From positions 62,001-126,000 of the forward strand of contig CAWIUN010000021.1 in the NCBI GenBank assembly GCA_963839285.1: DNA of 64,000 bases. The letters are read 5' to 3'. Positions 1 to 8,648 of the stretch are shown here, piece after piece. Position numbers and translations under genes: made by a program. The DNA comes from DASSSQ01 sp963839285 (lineage in GTDB: Bacteria > Actinomycetota > Thermoleophilia > Gaiellales > Gaiellaceae). The notes under the pieces are model-generated. The model was not told where the DNA came from, did not search any database, and saw nothing but the letters and a program-made list of their open reading frames with translations. Position 1 is the first letter of the stretch. Each line of letters starts with the position of its first letter.

Positions 1-1
1 G

Positions 2-241
2 ATCGAGACCCGGCTCGGCGAGGTCGAGGCGCTGCTGACGACGCCGCGGCGGCGGACGCCGCGCTGCACCTGCGGGACGCCGATCATCCCCGGCGCGCGC
101 TTCTGCCCCGGCTGCGGCCGCGACCTGGCCCCGCCCGCGGAGGCCGGCCCGGGCGCCGGCGACGCCGACCCGGGCGGCGAGACCGTCGTCGAGGCGCCCG
201 CGGAGGGCGCCGACGCCGACGCGGCGGAGGAGCGGGCGTGA
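2..241 (+). CDS. Zinc-ribbon protein, C-terminal fragment
   Basis: Only the last 79 codons are in the window; the rest lies beyond the left edge. The visible part has a four-cysteine zinc ribbon (CTCG followed by FCPGCG), then an acidic tail rich in Ala, Asp, Glu and Gly. The TGA stop overlaps the GTG start of the next gene (GTGA), so the two are probably co-transcribed and translationally coupled. The function is unknown. Two further membrane proteins in this window carry an N-terminal zinc ribbon of the same style, so this looks like one of a family in the genome. Confidence 0.7.
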   Translation: METRLGEVEALLTTPRRRTPRCTCGTPIIPGARFCPGCGRDLAPPAEAGPGAGDADPGGETVVEAPAEGADADAAEERA

Positions 242-924
242 CGCAGCCGCCGCTCGACGAGGCCTGCCCGCGCTGCGGCGCGCACCGCGACCCCGGCCAG
301 GAGTACTGCCTCGAGTGCGGCCTGAAGCTGCCGCCGACGAGCGGTCGGATCGCGCGCCTGCGCCGCGGCTGGGTGAGACGGGTCGGCTGGTACCCGGGCG
401 ACTGGTTCTGGACGACCTTGCTGGCGCTGGTCGTCGCGGCGGGAGGGGCGGCGGTGGCGATCGCGACCACCCGCACGGCGAGCGGCGGCAACACCGGCAC
501 GACGTTCGTGGCGACGAGCCCGCCCGTCCCGCTGACGACGCCCTCGACGAGCACGCCGGCCACGGTCGACACGAGCACGCTGCCGACGCCTCCCGAGCCC
601 TCCTCCTCGACCACGACGACCGCCGCGCCCGCGAACGCCCTGACCCCGTGGCCCGCCGGCGCCTCCGGCTGGACCGACGTGCTCGTCTCGCTGCCGGCGA
701 CCAAGGCCGGTCGCGAGCGCGCGCAGGCGCAGGCGCGCAAGGCCCGGCAGGCGGGGCTGCCGGAGGTCGGGATCCTCGTCTCGTCGCGCTACTCCAGCCT
801 CCATCCCGGCTACCTGGTCGTCTTCGCCGGCGTCTTCGACACGCAACGGGAGGCGGCGTCGTCGCTCTCCGCGGCGCGCGGCGCCGGCTTCTCGAGCGCC
901 TACGTGCGCCAGATCACGCAGTAG
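238..924 (+). CDS. Zinc-ribbon, single-TM, SPOR-like domain protein
   Basis: A 228-residue protein in three parts. An N-terminal zinc ribbon (CPRCG and CLECG, residues about 10-30) is followed by one hydrophobic helix (about 58-80) and a Ser/Thr/Pro-rich linker (about 85-130). The C-terminal domain of about 80 residues has the alternating pattern of a SPOR domain, ending in VVFAGVFDTQREA and a final beta strand. SPOR domains bind glycan strands with stem peptides removed, so a role at the cell wall or division septum is plausible, with the zinc ribbon in the cytoplasm. The start is the GTG overlapping the previous stop. The domain order is read directly; the SPOR call rests on pattern only. 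Confidence 0.75.
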   Translation: MTQPPLDEACPRCGAHRDPGQEYCLECGLKLPPTSGRIARLRRGWVRRVGWYPGDWFWTTLLALVVAAGGAAVAIATTRTASGGNTGTTFVATSPPVPLTTPSTSTPATVDTSTLPTPPEPSSSTTTTAAPANALTPWPAGASGWTDVLVSLPATKAGRERAQAQARKARQAGLPEVGILVSSRYSSLHPGYLVVFAGVFDTQREAASSLSAARGAGFSSAYVRQITQ

Positions 925-1025
925 CAGGCGGAGGTGTACGTCCTGCGCGAGCGGGTACGTGGGGCCGGCGTGGAGACCGCCCCGCAACGCCGCCGTTGCC
1001 AGATCGGCAATCACGGCCGGCGAGT

Positions 1026-1053
1026 TTGTAACAACGGCGCGAGCAGGTATGCT
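1026..1053 (+). promoter_or_regulatory. Sigma70-like promoter upstream of the CCCH-tailed gene
   Basis: TTGTAA at 1026-1031 and TATGCT at 1048-1053 are separated by 16 bases. The sequence turns locally AT-rich here in a gap of about 220 bases with no other credible gene. Transcription would start near 1060, leaving a leader of about 80 bases before the ATG at 1142. Motif-based call only. Confidence 0.5.
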
Positions 1054-1141
1054 CGACACCCGGGGGACGAGAGGCAGGCGGCTTTTACCCGCGCTTAACA
1101 ATGCTTTGCGTCAAACCAACACGGAGACAGCGACACTAGAC

Positions 1142-1591
1142 ATGGACGAGACAATTCTCCGGATCCAGGCCTGCATGTATCAGTACTCACGCGTCATCTA
1201 TCGCACGATCAAGGACAAGATCGACCCGTACGTCGACGCCGGCACCCGGCTCGAGTACCGGCGCGAGGTCCTCGAGGCGTGCGAGCAGACGATGGAGCGG
1301 CTCGCCAAGGATCCCCACTACTTCGCCAAGCCGGACCGCGCGCTCTTCCAGGACATCCGGCGCTACTTCCCGATCACGGCGCAGGCGCAGGTCGCCTGGG
1401 CGGTGCGCGAGGGGGTCGGCGCGGCCGTGTCCTTCGTCGAGCAGCAGATCGAGGCCGGCGCGTTCGACGGCGGCGTCGCCCGCTGCCGCGCGACCACGCG
1501 CAAGGGCAAGCCGTGCCAGCGCACCCCGCTGCCGGAGCGCGACTACTGCCCGTCGCACCAGCATCTCGAGCGCTCCAGGGTCGCGGCCTAG
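1142..1591 (+). CDS. Uncharacterised protein with C-terminal Cys/His zinc motif
   Basis: A 149-residue protein starting at ATG 1142. The frame is open further upstream, but that part is low-quality and overlaps the promoter. Residues 1-105 are mostly helical with no recognised domain. The C-terminus carries CRATTRKGKPC then YCPSHQ, the CxxxTxxGxxC...YCxxH pattern of a small zinc-binding motif found at the ends of many unrelated bacterial and phage proteins. It lies just before the PafBC gene in the same direction, with a 37-base gap holding a separate promoter-like TAGGCT, so co-transcription is uncertain. The function is unknown. Confidence 0.75.
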   Translation: MDETILRIQACMYQYSRVIYRTIKDKIDPYVDAGTRLEYRREVLEACEQTMERLAKDPHYFAKPDRALFQDIRRYFPITAQAQVAWAVREGVGAAVSFVEQQIEAGAFDGGVARCRATTRKGKPCQRTPLPERDYCPSHQHLERSRVAA

Positions 1592-1628
1592 CTCCCTTGC
1601 GGGCATCGGATAGGCTCGCGGTTCTCCC

Positions 1629-3635
1629 GTGAGCCACGACACGGACAAGCTGATCCGCCAGCTGTCGCTCGTCGCCTTCCTGATGGCGGAGCGGCGGCCG
1701 GTGACCGCCCGCGACATCAAGGGCAGCGTCGAGGGGTACCAGGAGATGAGCGACGAGGCCTTCGCCCGCCGCTTCTACTCCGACCGCGCCGAGCTGATCG
1801 CGCTCGGCGTCCCGCTCCACTCGCAGCGGGACGAGTTCACCGGCGAGGAGCTCTACACGCTCCGCTCCGAGCGCTACTTCCTGCCCGAGCTGAAGCTCGA
1901 GGAGGACGAGCTCGCGGCGCTGCAGACCGCGCTCTACCTGCTCGAGGGCCGCTTCGCCTACGCCGAGCCGCTGCGGCTCGCGCTCCAGAACCTCGCGCTC
2001 GGCCGGCCCGGCTTCGCCGAGGCGGGCACGCAGACCGAGGAGCGGGTGCAGGTGCGCGACCCGGACTACACGCCCGAGATGCAGGGCCGCCTCGCCAAGC
2101 TCGAGAACGCGATCTCGAAGGGCCGCACGGTCAGGTTCCGCTACTGGTCGATCTACAAGGACGCCGAGGAGGAGCGGACGCTGAACCCCTACGCGCTGCT
2201 GCCCGAGAACGGCTCCTGGTACGTGATCGGCCTCGACACCGGCCGCGAGGACATCCGCACCTTCCGCGTCTCGCGGATCCGCTCCGACATCCGCTTCGCG
2301 ACCCGCCGGGAGCGCGACTTCCGGCTTCCGGACGACTTCGACATCGAGCGCTACCGCGGCCGCGCCAAGTGGCAGTTCGGCGACCGCGCCGGCGAGGCGC
2401 GGATCGAGGTCGCGCCCGACACCGCCTGGTGGGTCGAGCGCGTCTACGGACACCGCGACCGGCTCGAGGGCGACGTCTTCACGACGGCCTACGCGAGCCT
2501 GCCGCTGCTCGCCGAGTGGATCCTCAAGCAGGAGGGCCGCGCCGTCCCGCTCGAGCCGGCGGAGCTGCGCGAGCTCGTCGCCGGCGGCCTGCAGGCGGCG
2601 CGCGAGGCGCACGTCGGCGCACCGCGCGAGGTCGCCGCGGCGGCGCCCGAGGCGGACGGCGCGCTGCACGTCGAGCGGACGCCGAGCCCCGTGGCGCCGG
2701 AGCGCTTCGCGATCCTGCAGTCGCTGCTCGCCTACCTGCTCGCGGCCTGCGGCGAGGAGAAGGAGGCGGTCATCCCCGCCGCCGAGATCGTCGCCCGCTT
2801 CCACATCGCGCCGGAGGAGCTCGAGGAGCACCTCTCGCTGCTCAACCTCGTCAACTTCGGCGGCGGCTGCTACGCGGTCTACGCCGAGCTCGCGGGCGAC
2901 GAGGTGCACGTCGACAAGGAGCTCTTCGGCGACACCTTCCGCCGCGCGCCGCGGCTGACGCCGCTCGAGGCGCGCGCGATCCGGCTCGCGCTCGAGTTCG
3001 TCGGCCCGATGGTCGCGGTCGGCGCCCACTCGCCGCTCGAGCGCGTGCGCCGCAAGCTCGAGGAGACCTTCGGCGAGTTCGAGCTGCAGATGACGCCCGA
3101 GCCGCAGGCAGGCCCCGAGGAGGAGCTGCTCGCGACGCTGAACCAGGCGATCGAGGAGCAGCGGCTGGTCGAGATCGACTACCTGAAGGAGGGCGAGACG
3201 AAGCCGGCGACGCGCCGGGTCGAGCCCTACCGGATCTCGCGCGAGCTGCCCCACTGGTACGTCCACACCTGGAGCCGCACCTCGGACGGCGAGCGCTCGT
3301 TCCGGCTCGACCGGATCCGCTCGGTGCGGCTGCTCGACGAGCGCTTCGAGCCGCGGGCCGACTTCGAGCCGCAGCTCTTCCGCGGCGCCCGCAGCGCCCG
3401 CGTCTGGTACTCGCCGGAGGTCGCGCGCTGGGAGGTCGAGAAGGGCGCGACGCCGCTCGCGGACGGCTCCGCGATCTCGGAGCGCGCCGTCGGCAGCGTC
3501 GAGTGGCTCGTCGGCGAGATCCTCTCCTTCCGCGGCGAGGCCGAGGTGCTCGAGCCGGCCGACCTGCGCACCCGGGTCGCCCGCCGCGCCGCCGAGCTCG
3601 AGAAGCAGCTCGGCCGCAGCCGGGCCCGGGCCTAG
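1629..3635 (+). CDS. pafBC: Fused PafB-PafC WYL-domain transcriptional regulator
   Basis: PafB and PafC are WYL-domain activators of the mycobacterial-type DNA damage response, usually made as two adjacent proteins that form a heterodimer. Here both lie in one 668-residue chain. Residues 1-75 hold a winged-helix DNA-binding region and 160-240 the first WYL domain (FRYWSIYKD, then WYVIGLD and FRVSRI). About 355-430 is a second winged-helix-like region, and 500-580 the second WYL domain (IDYLKEGE, WYVHTW, FRLDRI). The start is GTG 1629, with TAGGCT at 1611-1616 and no Shine-Dalgarno. The proteasome accessory genes that often accompany pafBC are not next to it. High confidence in family and fusion; the regulon is inferred. 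Confidence 0.9.
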   Translation: MSHDTDKLIRQLSLVAFLMAERRPVTARDIKGSVEGYQEMSDEAFARRFYSDRAELIALGVPLHSQRDEFTGEELYTLRSERYFLPELKLEEDELAALQTALYLLEGRFAYAEPLRLALQNLALGRPGFAEAGTQTEERVQVRDPDYTPEMQGRLAKLENAISKGRTVRFRYWSIYKDAEEERTLNPYALLPENGSWYVIGLDTGREDIRTFRVSRIRSDIRFATRRERDFRLPDDFDIERYRGRAKWQFGDRAGEARIEVAPDTAWWVERVYGHRDRLEGDVFTTAYASLPLLAEWILKQEGRAVPLEPAELRELVAGGLQAAREAHVGAPREVAAAAPEADGALHVERTPSPVAPERFAILQSLLAYLLAACGEEKEAVIPAAEIVARFHIAPEELEEHLSLLNLVNFGGGCYAVYAELAGDEVHVDKELFGDTFRRAPRLTPLEARAIRLALEFVGPMVAVGAHSPLERVRRKLEETFGEFELQMTPEPQAGPEEELLATLNQAIEEQRLVEIDYLKEGETKPATRRVEPYRISRELPHWYVHTWSRTSDGERSFRLDRIRSVRLLDERFEPRADFEPQLFRGARSARVWYSPEVARWEVEKGATPLADGSAISERAVGSVEWLVGEILSFRGEAEVLEPADLRTRVARRAAELEKQLGRSRARA

Positions 3636-3638
3636 ACC

Positions 3639-3658
3639 CGCGGGCGCCCGCGCCCGCG
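3639..3658. terminator. Hairpin between convergent pafBC and histidine kinase genes
   Basis: CGCGGGCG and CGCCCGCG form a perfect 8-bp stem with a 4-base loop in the 30-base gap between two convergent stop codons. It could end transcripts from both sides. There is no U-run, so the terminator role is inferred from position. Confidence 0.45.
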
Positions 3659-3665
3659 TCGAGCC

Positions 3666-5444
3666 TCAGTCCTCGACCGGCAGCGCCAGCGTGAAGATCG
3701 AGCCCTCGCCGGGCTTCGAGCGAACCTCGAGCGTGCCGCCGTGGGCCTCCGCGATCGAGCGGGCGATGAAGAGGCCGAGGCCGGTACCGGGCTTGCCGGC
3801 GCCGCCGTCCGCGCGGCCGAACTTCTCGAAGATCAGCCGCTGCTGCCCGTCCGGGACGCCGGGCCCGCTGTCCCGGACGGTCACGAGCAGCGACCCGTTC
3901 TCCGGGCGGGCGCGCACCTCGACCGGCGCGCCCGCCGGCGAGTACTTGATCGCGTTGTCGAGCAGGTTGGCGACGATCTGGCGCAGCCGCTCCTTGTCTG
4001 CCCGCAGGTGCGGCAGCGGCTCCTGCAGCTGCAGGTCGACCGGCACCTCGTCCTGGCCGAGCGCGGCCGTCGCGACCGCGTCCCGCAGGAGGGCCGCGAG
4101 GTCGACGTCCGAGAAGCGGTAGCTGAAGGTGCCCGCCTCGATCCGGGAGGTGTCGAGCACGTCGCCGACGAGCGTCGCCAGCCGGCTCGTCTCGTCGGCG
4201 ATCAGGGCCAGGAAGGCGGAGCGCTGCTCCGGCGAGAGCTCCCGCCAGCGCTGCTGCAGCGTCCGCGCCGAGCCGATCACGGCGGCCATCGGGCTGCGCA
4301 GCTCGTGCGAGACGAGCGAGACGAAGTCGGCCCGCAGCGCCGAGAGCCGGCGCAGCTCCTCGACGGTCGCCCGCTCCGACTCGTAGGCGCGGATGTTCTG
4401 GACGGCGCTGCCGACGAGCCTGCCGAGCAGGGTCAGGAGCTCGACCTCGTGGGGCGAGAAGGCGGCCGGACGGCGGCGGCTGAGGGAGAGCATCCCGACC
4501 GGGCGGACGCCGGCGAGCACGGGCGCGGCGACGCGGCAGCGGAGGCCGAGGCGCAGGAAGTCCTCCTCCTCCGGGTAGCGGGGCGGGTCGAGGTCGGGTC
4601 GCTCGATCGTCTGCCCGGTGGCGACGATCTCCGCGAGCAGCGAGCCGGCGACCGGCGTGCGCGTGCCGGCCGGGTAGACCGCGGCCTCGCCGGCGCCCGC
4701 GCTCGCGAGCGTGTGGGCGACGTCGCCCTCGGCGGTGACGATCGCGACCCGCTCGAACGGCACGAGCCCGTTCAGCTCGCGGATGAAGGCGCCGAAGGCC
4801 TCGTCGAGGTCGAGCGACGACGACAGCGCCCGCGCGCAGCGGTTGACCGCGTCGAGCAGGTCCGCGCGCCGGCCGAGCTCGTCGCGCAGCGACTCGGCCT
4901 CGGCCGCGCGCGCCTCCGCGCGCTGCCGTTCCGCCGCGATCGCCGCGACGAGCCAGCCGACGACGAGGCCGAAGACGAGCTCGACGCCGAACTGGAAGAC
5001 GACGTTGATCCAGCGGTAGGCAAACGGCGGCAGCGCCTCCTGTCGCAGCCACTCGAAGGCGGCGAGCGAGGGGATCGTCGCGATCGCGGCCGCGAGCGCG
5101 CCGCGGACGCCGTAGCGCACCGATCCCTCGACGACGACGAGGAACAGGAGCTGCCGCGCCGGGAGCCCCGGCTGGTGGGCGTAGACGAGCGCGTAGCCGC
5201 TCAGGATCAGCAGGTCGAAGACGAGCGAGGCGAGCCCGAGCAGCGGGGACGGGTGCCGCCGCGCCGCCCAGAACAGCGCCACCGCGCCCGGCAGGTACGC
5301 GGCGCCCACGAGCCAGCCCCACCAGTGCAGCCCCTCGTCGGAGAGGCTGATCGCGATCTGGTAGACGACGAGCGGCATCCCCGCCAGGCGCAGCCAGCCG
5401 ATCCACCAGTCGAGCCGCAGCCCGCTCCGCTTCCCCCTCGTCAT
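3666..5444 (-). CDS. Membrane sensor histidine kinase with GAF domain
   Basis: A sensor kinase of about 592 residues. The N-terminal 165 residues contain five or six hydrophobic segments, followed by a short coiled coil, a GAF domain (about 195-345) and HisKA dimerisation helices with the H-box SHELRSP. The HATPase_c domain follows, with N-box NLLDNAIKYSP, G1 DSGPGVP, F-box FEKFGR and G2 GTGLGLF. All catalytic elements are present. ATG 5444, with GGGGCGAG upstream, is preferred over a GTG at 5462 that would overlap queG. No response regulator is adjacent, so it is an orphan kinase here. The stimulus is unknown. Confidence 0.88.
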   Translation of the reverse strand: MTRGKRSGLRLDWWIGWLRLAGMPLVVYQIAISLSDEGLHWWGWLVGAAYLPGAVALFWAARRHPSPLLGLASLVFDLLILSGYALVYAHQPGLPARQLLFLVVVEGSVRYGVRGALAAAIATIPSLAAFEWLRQEALPPFAYRWINVVFQFGVELVFGLVVGWLVAAIAAERQRAEARAAEAESLRDELGRRADLLDAVNRCARALSSSLDLDEAFGAFIRELNGLVPFERVAIVTAEGDVAHTLASAGAGEAAVYPAGTRTPVAGSLLAEIVATGQTIERPDLDPPRYPEEEDFLRLGLRCRVAAPVLAGVRPVGMLSLSRRRPAAFSPHEVELLTLLGRLVGSAVQNIRAYESERATVEELRRLSALRADFVSLVSHELRSPMAAVIGSARTLQQRWRELSPEQRSAFLALIADETSRLATLVGDVLDTSRIEAGTFSYRFSDVDLAALLRDAVATAALGQDEVPVDLQLQEPLPHLRADKERLRQIVANLLDNAIKYSPAGAPVEVRARPENGSLLVTVRDSGPGVPDGQQRLIFEKFGRADGGAGKPGTGLGLFIARSIAEAHGGTLEVRSKPGEGSIFTLALPVED

Positions 5445-5454
5445 GCTCGCCCCG

Positions 5455-6465
5455 TTACCCACGACGGCGCTCGCGCAGGCGTGCCAGCGCCCACTCGGCG
5501 TGCTCGCGGAGCAGCGGGTCGTCGTCGTCGAGGTAGCGCTCGATCGCGGCCTCGTGCTCGGGCCCGCCGACGTTGCCGAGCGCGACGAGCGCGTTCCGCC
5601 GCAGGTAGCGCGGGTCGCGCCGCGGCACGTAGAGCCGCTCGTAGCGCCGGAGCAGGTCGTCGCCGTCGGCCTCGAGCCACGCGACCAGGTCGACGGTCGG
5701 CTCGCCCGCGGCCTCCTCTCCCGCGCGCCGCTTCTCGGTGCCGCGGTTCCACGGGCAGACGTCCTGGCAGATGTCGCACCCGTAGACGCTGTCCTCGAGC
5801 AGCGGACGGTGCTCCGGCGGGATCGGCCCGGGCCGCTGGGTCGACCACGAGAGGCAGCGGTTCGCGTCGAGCGTCCCCGGCTCGTCGAGCGCGCCCGTCG
5901 GGCAGGCGTCGATGCAGAGCCGGCAGGAGCCGCAGTCGAGCGCGAGCGGCGCGCCGGGCTCGACCACGGCCGCGGTCACGAGCGTGCCGAGCACGACCCA
6001 GGAGCCGAGCCGCGGCGTGATCAGCAGCGTGTTCTTGCCGTAGAAGCCGAGCCCGGCCCGTGCGGCGGCCTCGCGGTCGACGTGCTCGTTCGCGTCGACG
6101 AGGACGCGGTAGTCGCCGCCGAGCCGCCGGCCGAGCTCGTCGAGCGCCTCGCGCAGCTCGGCGTAGCGGTCGGCCCAGGCGTAGCGCGGCAGCCGCCCCT
6201 CCCCCGGCTCCGGCTCCGGCCCCGGCGCCCAGTAGGAACGGGCCGCGGAGACGACCGTGCGGGCGCCGTCGAAGAGCAGCTCGGGATGGCACGACACCTC
6301 GGGTCGCGCCGTCGTGAAGCGCATGCCCGCGAAGAGGCCGCGCGCGCGCCGCTCCCGGATCTGCCGCTCGGTCTCGGCGTACGGCTCCGCGGGAGCCGCC
6401 CCGACCGCGTCGAGGCCGAGCTCCCCGGCCCACGTCTCGAGCTGCGCCGCCGTCACCGTCGCCAT
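5455..6465 (-). CDS. queG: Epoxyqueuosine reductase QueG
   Basis: QueG carries out the last step of queuosine biosynthesis, reducing epoxyqueuosine to queuosine in tRNA with cobalamin and two 4Fe-4S clusters. The 336-residue protein has both ferredoxin-like cysteine sets, CGSCRLCIDACPTGA and CDICQDVCPWN, and a C-terminal HEAT-like segment (about 265-330), as in full-length family members. It is divergent from the next gene with only 14 bases between start codons, and its stop lies 10 bases before the kinase start. No other queuosine gene is in the window. Confidence 0.93.
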   Translation of the reverse strand: MATVTAAQLETWAGELGLDAVGAAPAEPYAETERQIRERRARGLFAGMRFTTARPEVSCHPELLFDGARTVVSAARSYWAPGPEPEPGEGRLPRYAWADRYAELREALDELGRRLGGDYRVLVDANEHVDREAAARAGLGFYGKNTLLITPRLGSWVVLGTLVTAAVVEPGAPLALDCGSCRLCIDACPTGALDEPGTLDANRCLSWSTQRPGPIPPEHRPLLEDSVYGCDICQDVCPWNRGTEKRRAGEEAAGEPTVDLVAWLEADGDDLLRRYERLYVPRRDPRYLRRNALVALGNVGGPEHEAAIERYLDDDDPLLREHAEWALARLRERRRG

Positions 6466-6479
6466 GACAGGATTGTGCC
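6466..6479. promoter_or_regulatory. 14-bp divergent promoter between queG and the MDR oxidoreductase
   Basis: Only 14 bases separate the two divergent start codons. CAGGAT (6468-6473, plus) and CACAAT (6477-6472, minus) each end 6 bases before their start codon, fitting back-to-back -10 boxes of leaderless transcripts. Both keep A at position 2 and T at position 6. The -35 regions would lie inside the opposite gene. Confidence 0.4.
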
Positions 6480-7443
6480 GTGAAAGCGGTACGCATCCAC
6501 GCCGACGGCGGTCCGGAGGTGCTCGTCTACGAGGACGTCCCCGACCCCGAGCCCGGCCCCGGCGAGGTGCTCGTCGAGCTGCGCGCGGCCGCGCTCAACC
6601 ACCTCGACGTCTGGGTCCGCAAGGGGCTGCCCTCGGTGCCGAAGCCCCGCATCCTCGGCGCCGACGGGGCCGGGATCCGCGTCGACACGGGCGAGCGCGT
6701 CGTCGTCAACCCCGGCATCGACCACGGCGGCGGCCGGATCAGCGTCGTCGGCGAGCACATGGACGGCACCTGCGCCGAGCTCGTCGCCGTGCCCGAGCAG
6801 AACGTCTACCCGATCCCCGACGAGCTCTCGTTCGAGGACGCCGCCGCCTTCCCGCTCGTCTTCGAGACGGCCTACCGGATGCTGGTGACGAAGGCCGCGG
6901 CTGCGCGAGGGCGAGTGGGTGCTGATCTGGGGCATCGGCGGCGGCGTCGCGACCGCCGCGAACGCGATCGCGAAGGCGCTCGGCGCGCGCACGGTCGTCA
7001 CCTCCTCGAGCGACGAGAAGCTCGCCCGGGCGCGCGAGCTCGGCGCGGACGAGACGGTGAACCACGGCAGCGACGACGTCGCCGCGCGCGTCAAGGAGAT
7101 CACCGGCGGCGGAGCCGACGTGGTCGTCGACGACGTCGGCGAGGCGACCTGGAAGCACACGCTGAACGCGGTGCGGCAGGAGGGGCGGATCGTCGTCTGC
7201 GGCGCGACGAGCGGGCCGAACCCGCCGGCGATGCTGCACCGGCTCTGGTGGAAGCAGCTGACGGTGCACGGCTCGACGATGGGGACGAAGGCCGACTTCG
7301 AGGGCGCCTTCGAGCTCGTCCGGAGCGGCAAGGCGAGGCCGGTCGTCGACTCGGTCTTCCCGCTCGCCGAGACGCGGGCGGCGCACGAGCGGCTCGAGGC
7401 CGGCGAGCAGCTCGGCAAGATCGTGCTGCGGATTCCCGGCTAG
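6480..7443 (+). CDS. Zinc-type alcohol dehydrogenase / quinone oxidoreductase (MDR family), frame break
   Basis: A medium-chain dehydrogenase/reductase using NAD(P)H; the substrate is unknown. The first part (residues 1-139) has the GroES-like fold, with PDPEPGPGEVLVELRAAALN and LGADGAG. The Rossmann part has WGIGGGVATAANAIA, then ADETVNH and VVDDVG. The reading frame breaks near 6899, where one extra G separates the two halves; without it the protein reads KAALREGEWVLIWGIGGG as expected. Length without the break is about 320 residues. The catalytic zinc cysteine is absent, as in quinone-oxidoreductase-like members. The break is probably a sequencing error. Confidence 0.82.
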
Positions 7444-7458
7444 AGCGGTCCGCGCGGG

Positions 7459-7926
7459 CTATTCGCCCGGCGGGCGCGGCTCTCGCCGCGCGGATGTCGC
7501 GCCGCCCGGCTCTGCCGTACGCTCGACCAGGAGGTGCACGACGTGCTGGAGCAGCTTCCAGGAGACGTCGCTGTCGCCCTTGACGAAGTCGCGGAAGTCC
7601 CAGGCGGTGATCTCCAGACACTCGAGCCGCGTCGCCGCCGTCACCGTCGCGGTCCGTTCGCGCTCGCCGATCAGCGCCAGCTCGCCGAAGTAGTCGCCGG
7701 GGCCGAGGCGGGCGACGTCCAGCTCGCGTGCCGTGACGATCGCCTCGCCGGCGGTGATCACGAAGAAGCCGACCCCGCTCATCGTTCCTTCCCGGACGAC
7801 GACCACGCCGGCCTTGAACTGCCTCTCCCGAGCCTTCGCCGCCAGCCGTCTGAGCTGCCGCTGGCCGAGACCGCTCAGGAGCGGCACGCGCTTCAGTGCT
7901 TCGGCTTTCGCGTTCATCCGGCGCAT
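7459..7926 (-). CDS. Cyclic nucleotide-binding domain protein
   Basis: A 155-residue protein that is almost entirely one cyclic nucleotide-binding domain. The phosphate-binding cassette FGELALIGERERTATV is intact, with Glu and Arg in place, so cAMP or a related nucleotide could bind. There is no helix-turn-helix, so it is not a CRP-type regulator; it may be a sensor or regulatory subunit. ATG 7926, with AGGA about 7 bases upstream, is preferred. The frame stays open further upstream, but that part is Arg-rich non-coding-like sequence. The effector partner is unknown. Confidence 0.82.
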   Translation of the reverse strand: MRRMNAKAEALKRVPLLSGLGQRQLRRLAAKARERQFKAGVVVVREGTMSGVGFFVITAGEAIVTARELDVARLGPGDYFGELALIGERERTATVTAATRLECLEITAWDFRDFVKGDSDVSWKLLQHVVHLLVERTAEPGGATSARREPRPPGE

Positions 7927-8031
7927 CCTAGTTCCTGATCCACCGTCGAGCGTCCTTCGGAGCCGCCGATCGTCGCCCGGCGCCTCGGGCCGAGACCTCG
8001 GCCGGCGCTCGGTTCGCCGAGCCCCAAGCGA

Positions 8032-8074
8032 AGCGGCCCGCCCCCAGGGGAGAGGGAAGAGGAGGCGGGCCGCT
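8032..8074. repeat. 11-bp perfect inverted repeat in a 400-base gene-free gap
   Basis: The stretch 7927-8328 holds no credible gene on either strand. Its one clear structure is AGCGGCCCGCC (8032-8042) facing GGCGGGCCGCT (8064-8074) across a 21-base purine-rich loop. It could be a transcript hairpin, a protein-binding site or part of a small RNA. No U-run follows on either strand. Confidence 0.45.
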
Positions 8075-8328
8075 CGCCTCTCCTCTCGCAGCCGGGACGC
8101 TACGCCGACGGACGCCGTCTGCCTAGTCCGGTCTGGGCGGAGTCCAGCGGTGCGCAAGTTTTGACCGGGTCCGGGATCGTCTGAACGGAGCGGGTTCTCG
8201 CAGCTCACCCCGACTCACCCTTCACGGGGAGAGGAGGGCGAAGCGGGACTGTCGGCGCAGCGCGAGAGCCCGCTCCAGCACCCCGCCCGAGCTTCCGCCC
8301 GCGCAGCCCGGAACAGGGGTCGGAACGG

Positions 8329-8628
8329 CTAGCCGAAGCCGAGGATGAACTTGGCGTCGTCGGACATCCGCTCGGGCGACCAGGGCGGGTCCCAGGTCAG
8401 CTCCGCCTCGACCTCCTCGACACCGGGCAGCTCCCTGACGACCCGGGTGATGTCCTCCTGGATCATCGGGCCGACCGGGCAGCCGATCGAGGTCAGCGAG
8501 TAGCGGACGTGCACCTTGCCGTCCTCGACCTCGGCGTCGTAGAAGAGGCCGAGCTCGACGATGTCCATGCCGAGCTCGGGGTCCTCGACCTGGCGCAGCG
8601 CCTCGACGACGTCGTCTCTCGTGGCCAT
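8329..8628 (-). CDS. MIP18 family (SufT-like) Fe-S cluster assembly factor
   Basis: A 99-residue DUF59/MIP18 protein. Members help insert Fe-S clusters into target proteins and are often found with suf genes. Conserved features are DPELGMDIVELGL near the N-terminus, the SIGCP cysteine motif in the middle, and the terminal WDPPWSPERM typical of the SufT/PaaD-like group. The length is normal. TAGACT lies 6 bases before the ATG, fitting a leaderless mRNA. No suf gene is adjacent. Confidence 0.88.
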   Translation of the reverse strand: MATRDDVVEALRQVEDPELGMDIVELGLFYDAEVEDGKVHVRYSLTSIGCPVGPMIQEDITRVVRELPGVEEVEAELTWDPPWSPERMSDDAKFILGFG

Positions 8629-8648
8629 GCCACGAGTCTACCCGTGGC

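Noticed and set aside
959..1141. Longer start of the CCCH-tailed protein
   Set aside because: The extension overlaps a clear promoter (1026-1053) and has no protein-like pattern.
7927..8208. Upstream extension of the cyclic-nucleotide-binding protein
   Set aside because: The added N-terminus is Arg/Pro-rich without domain character, and a better ATG with AGGA lies at 7926.
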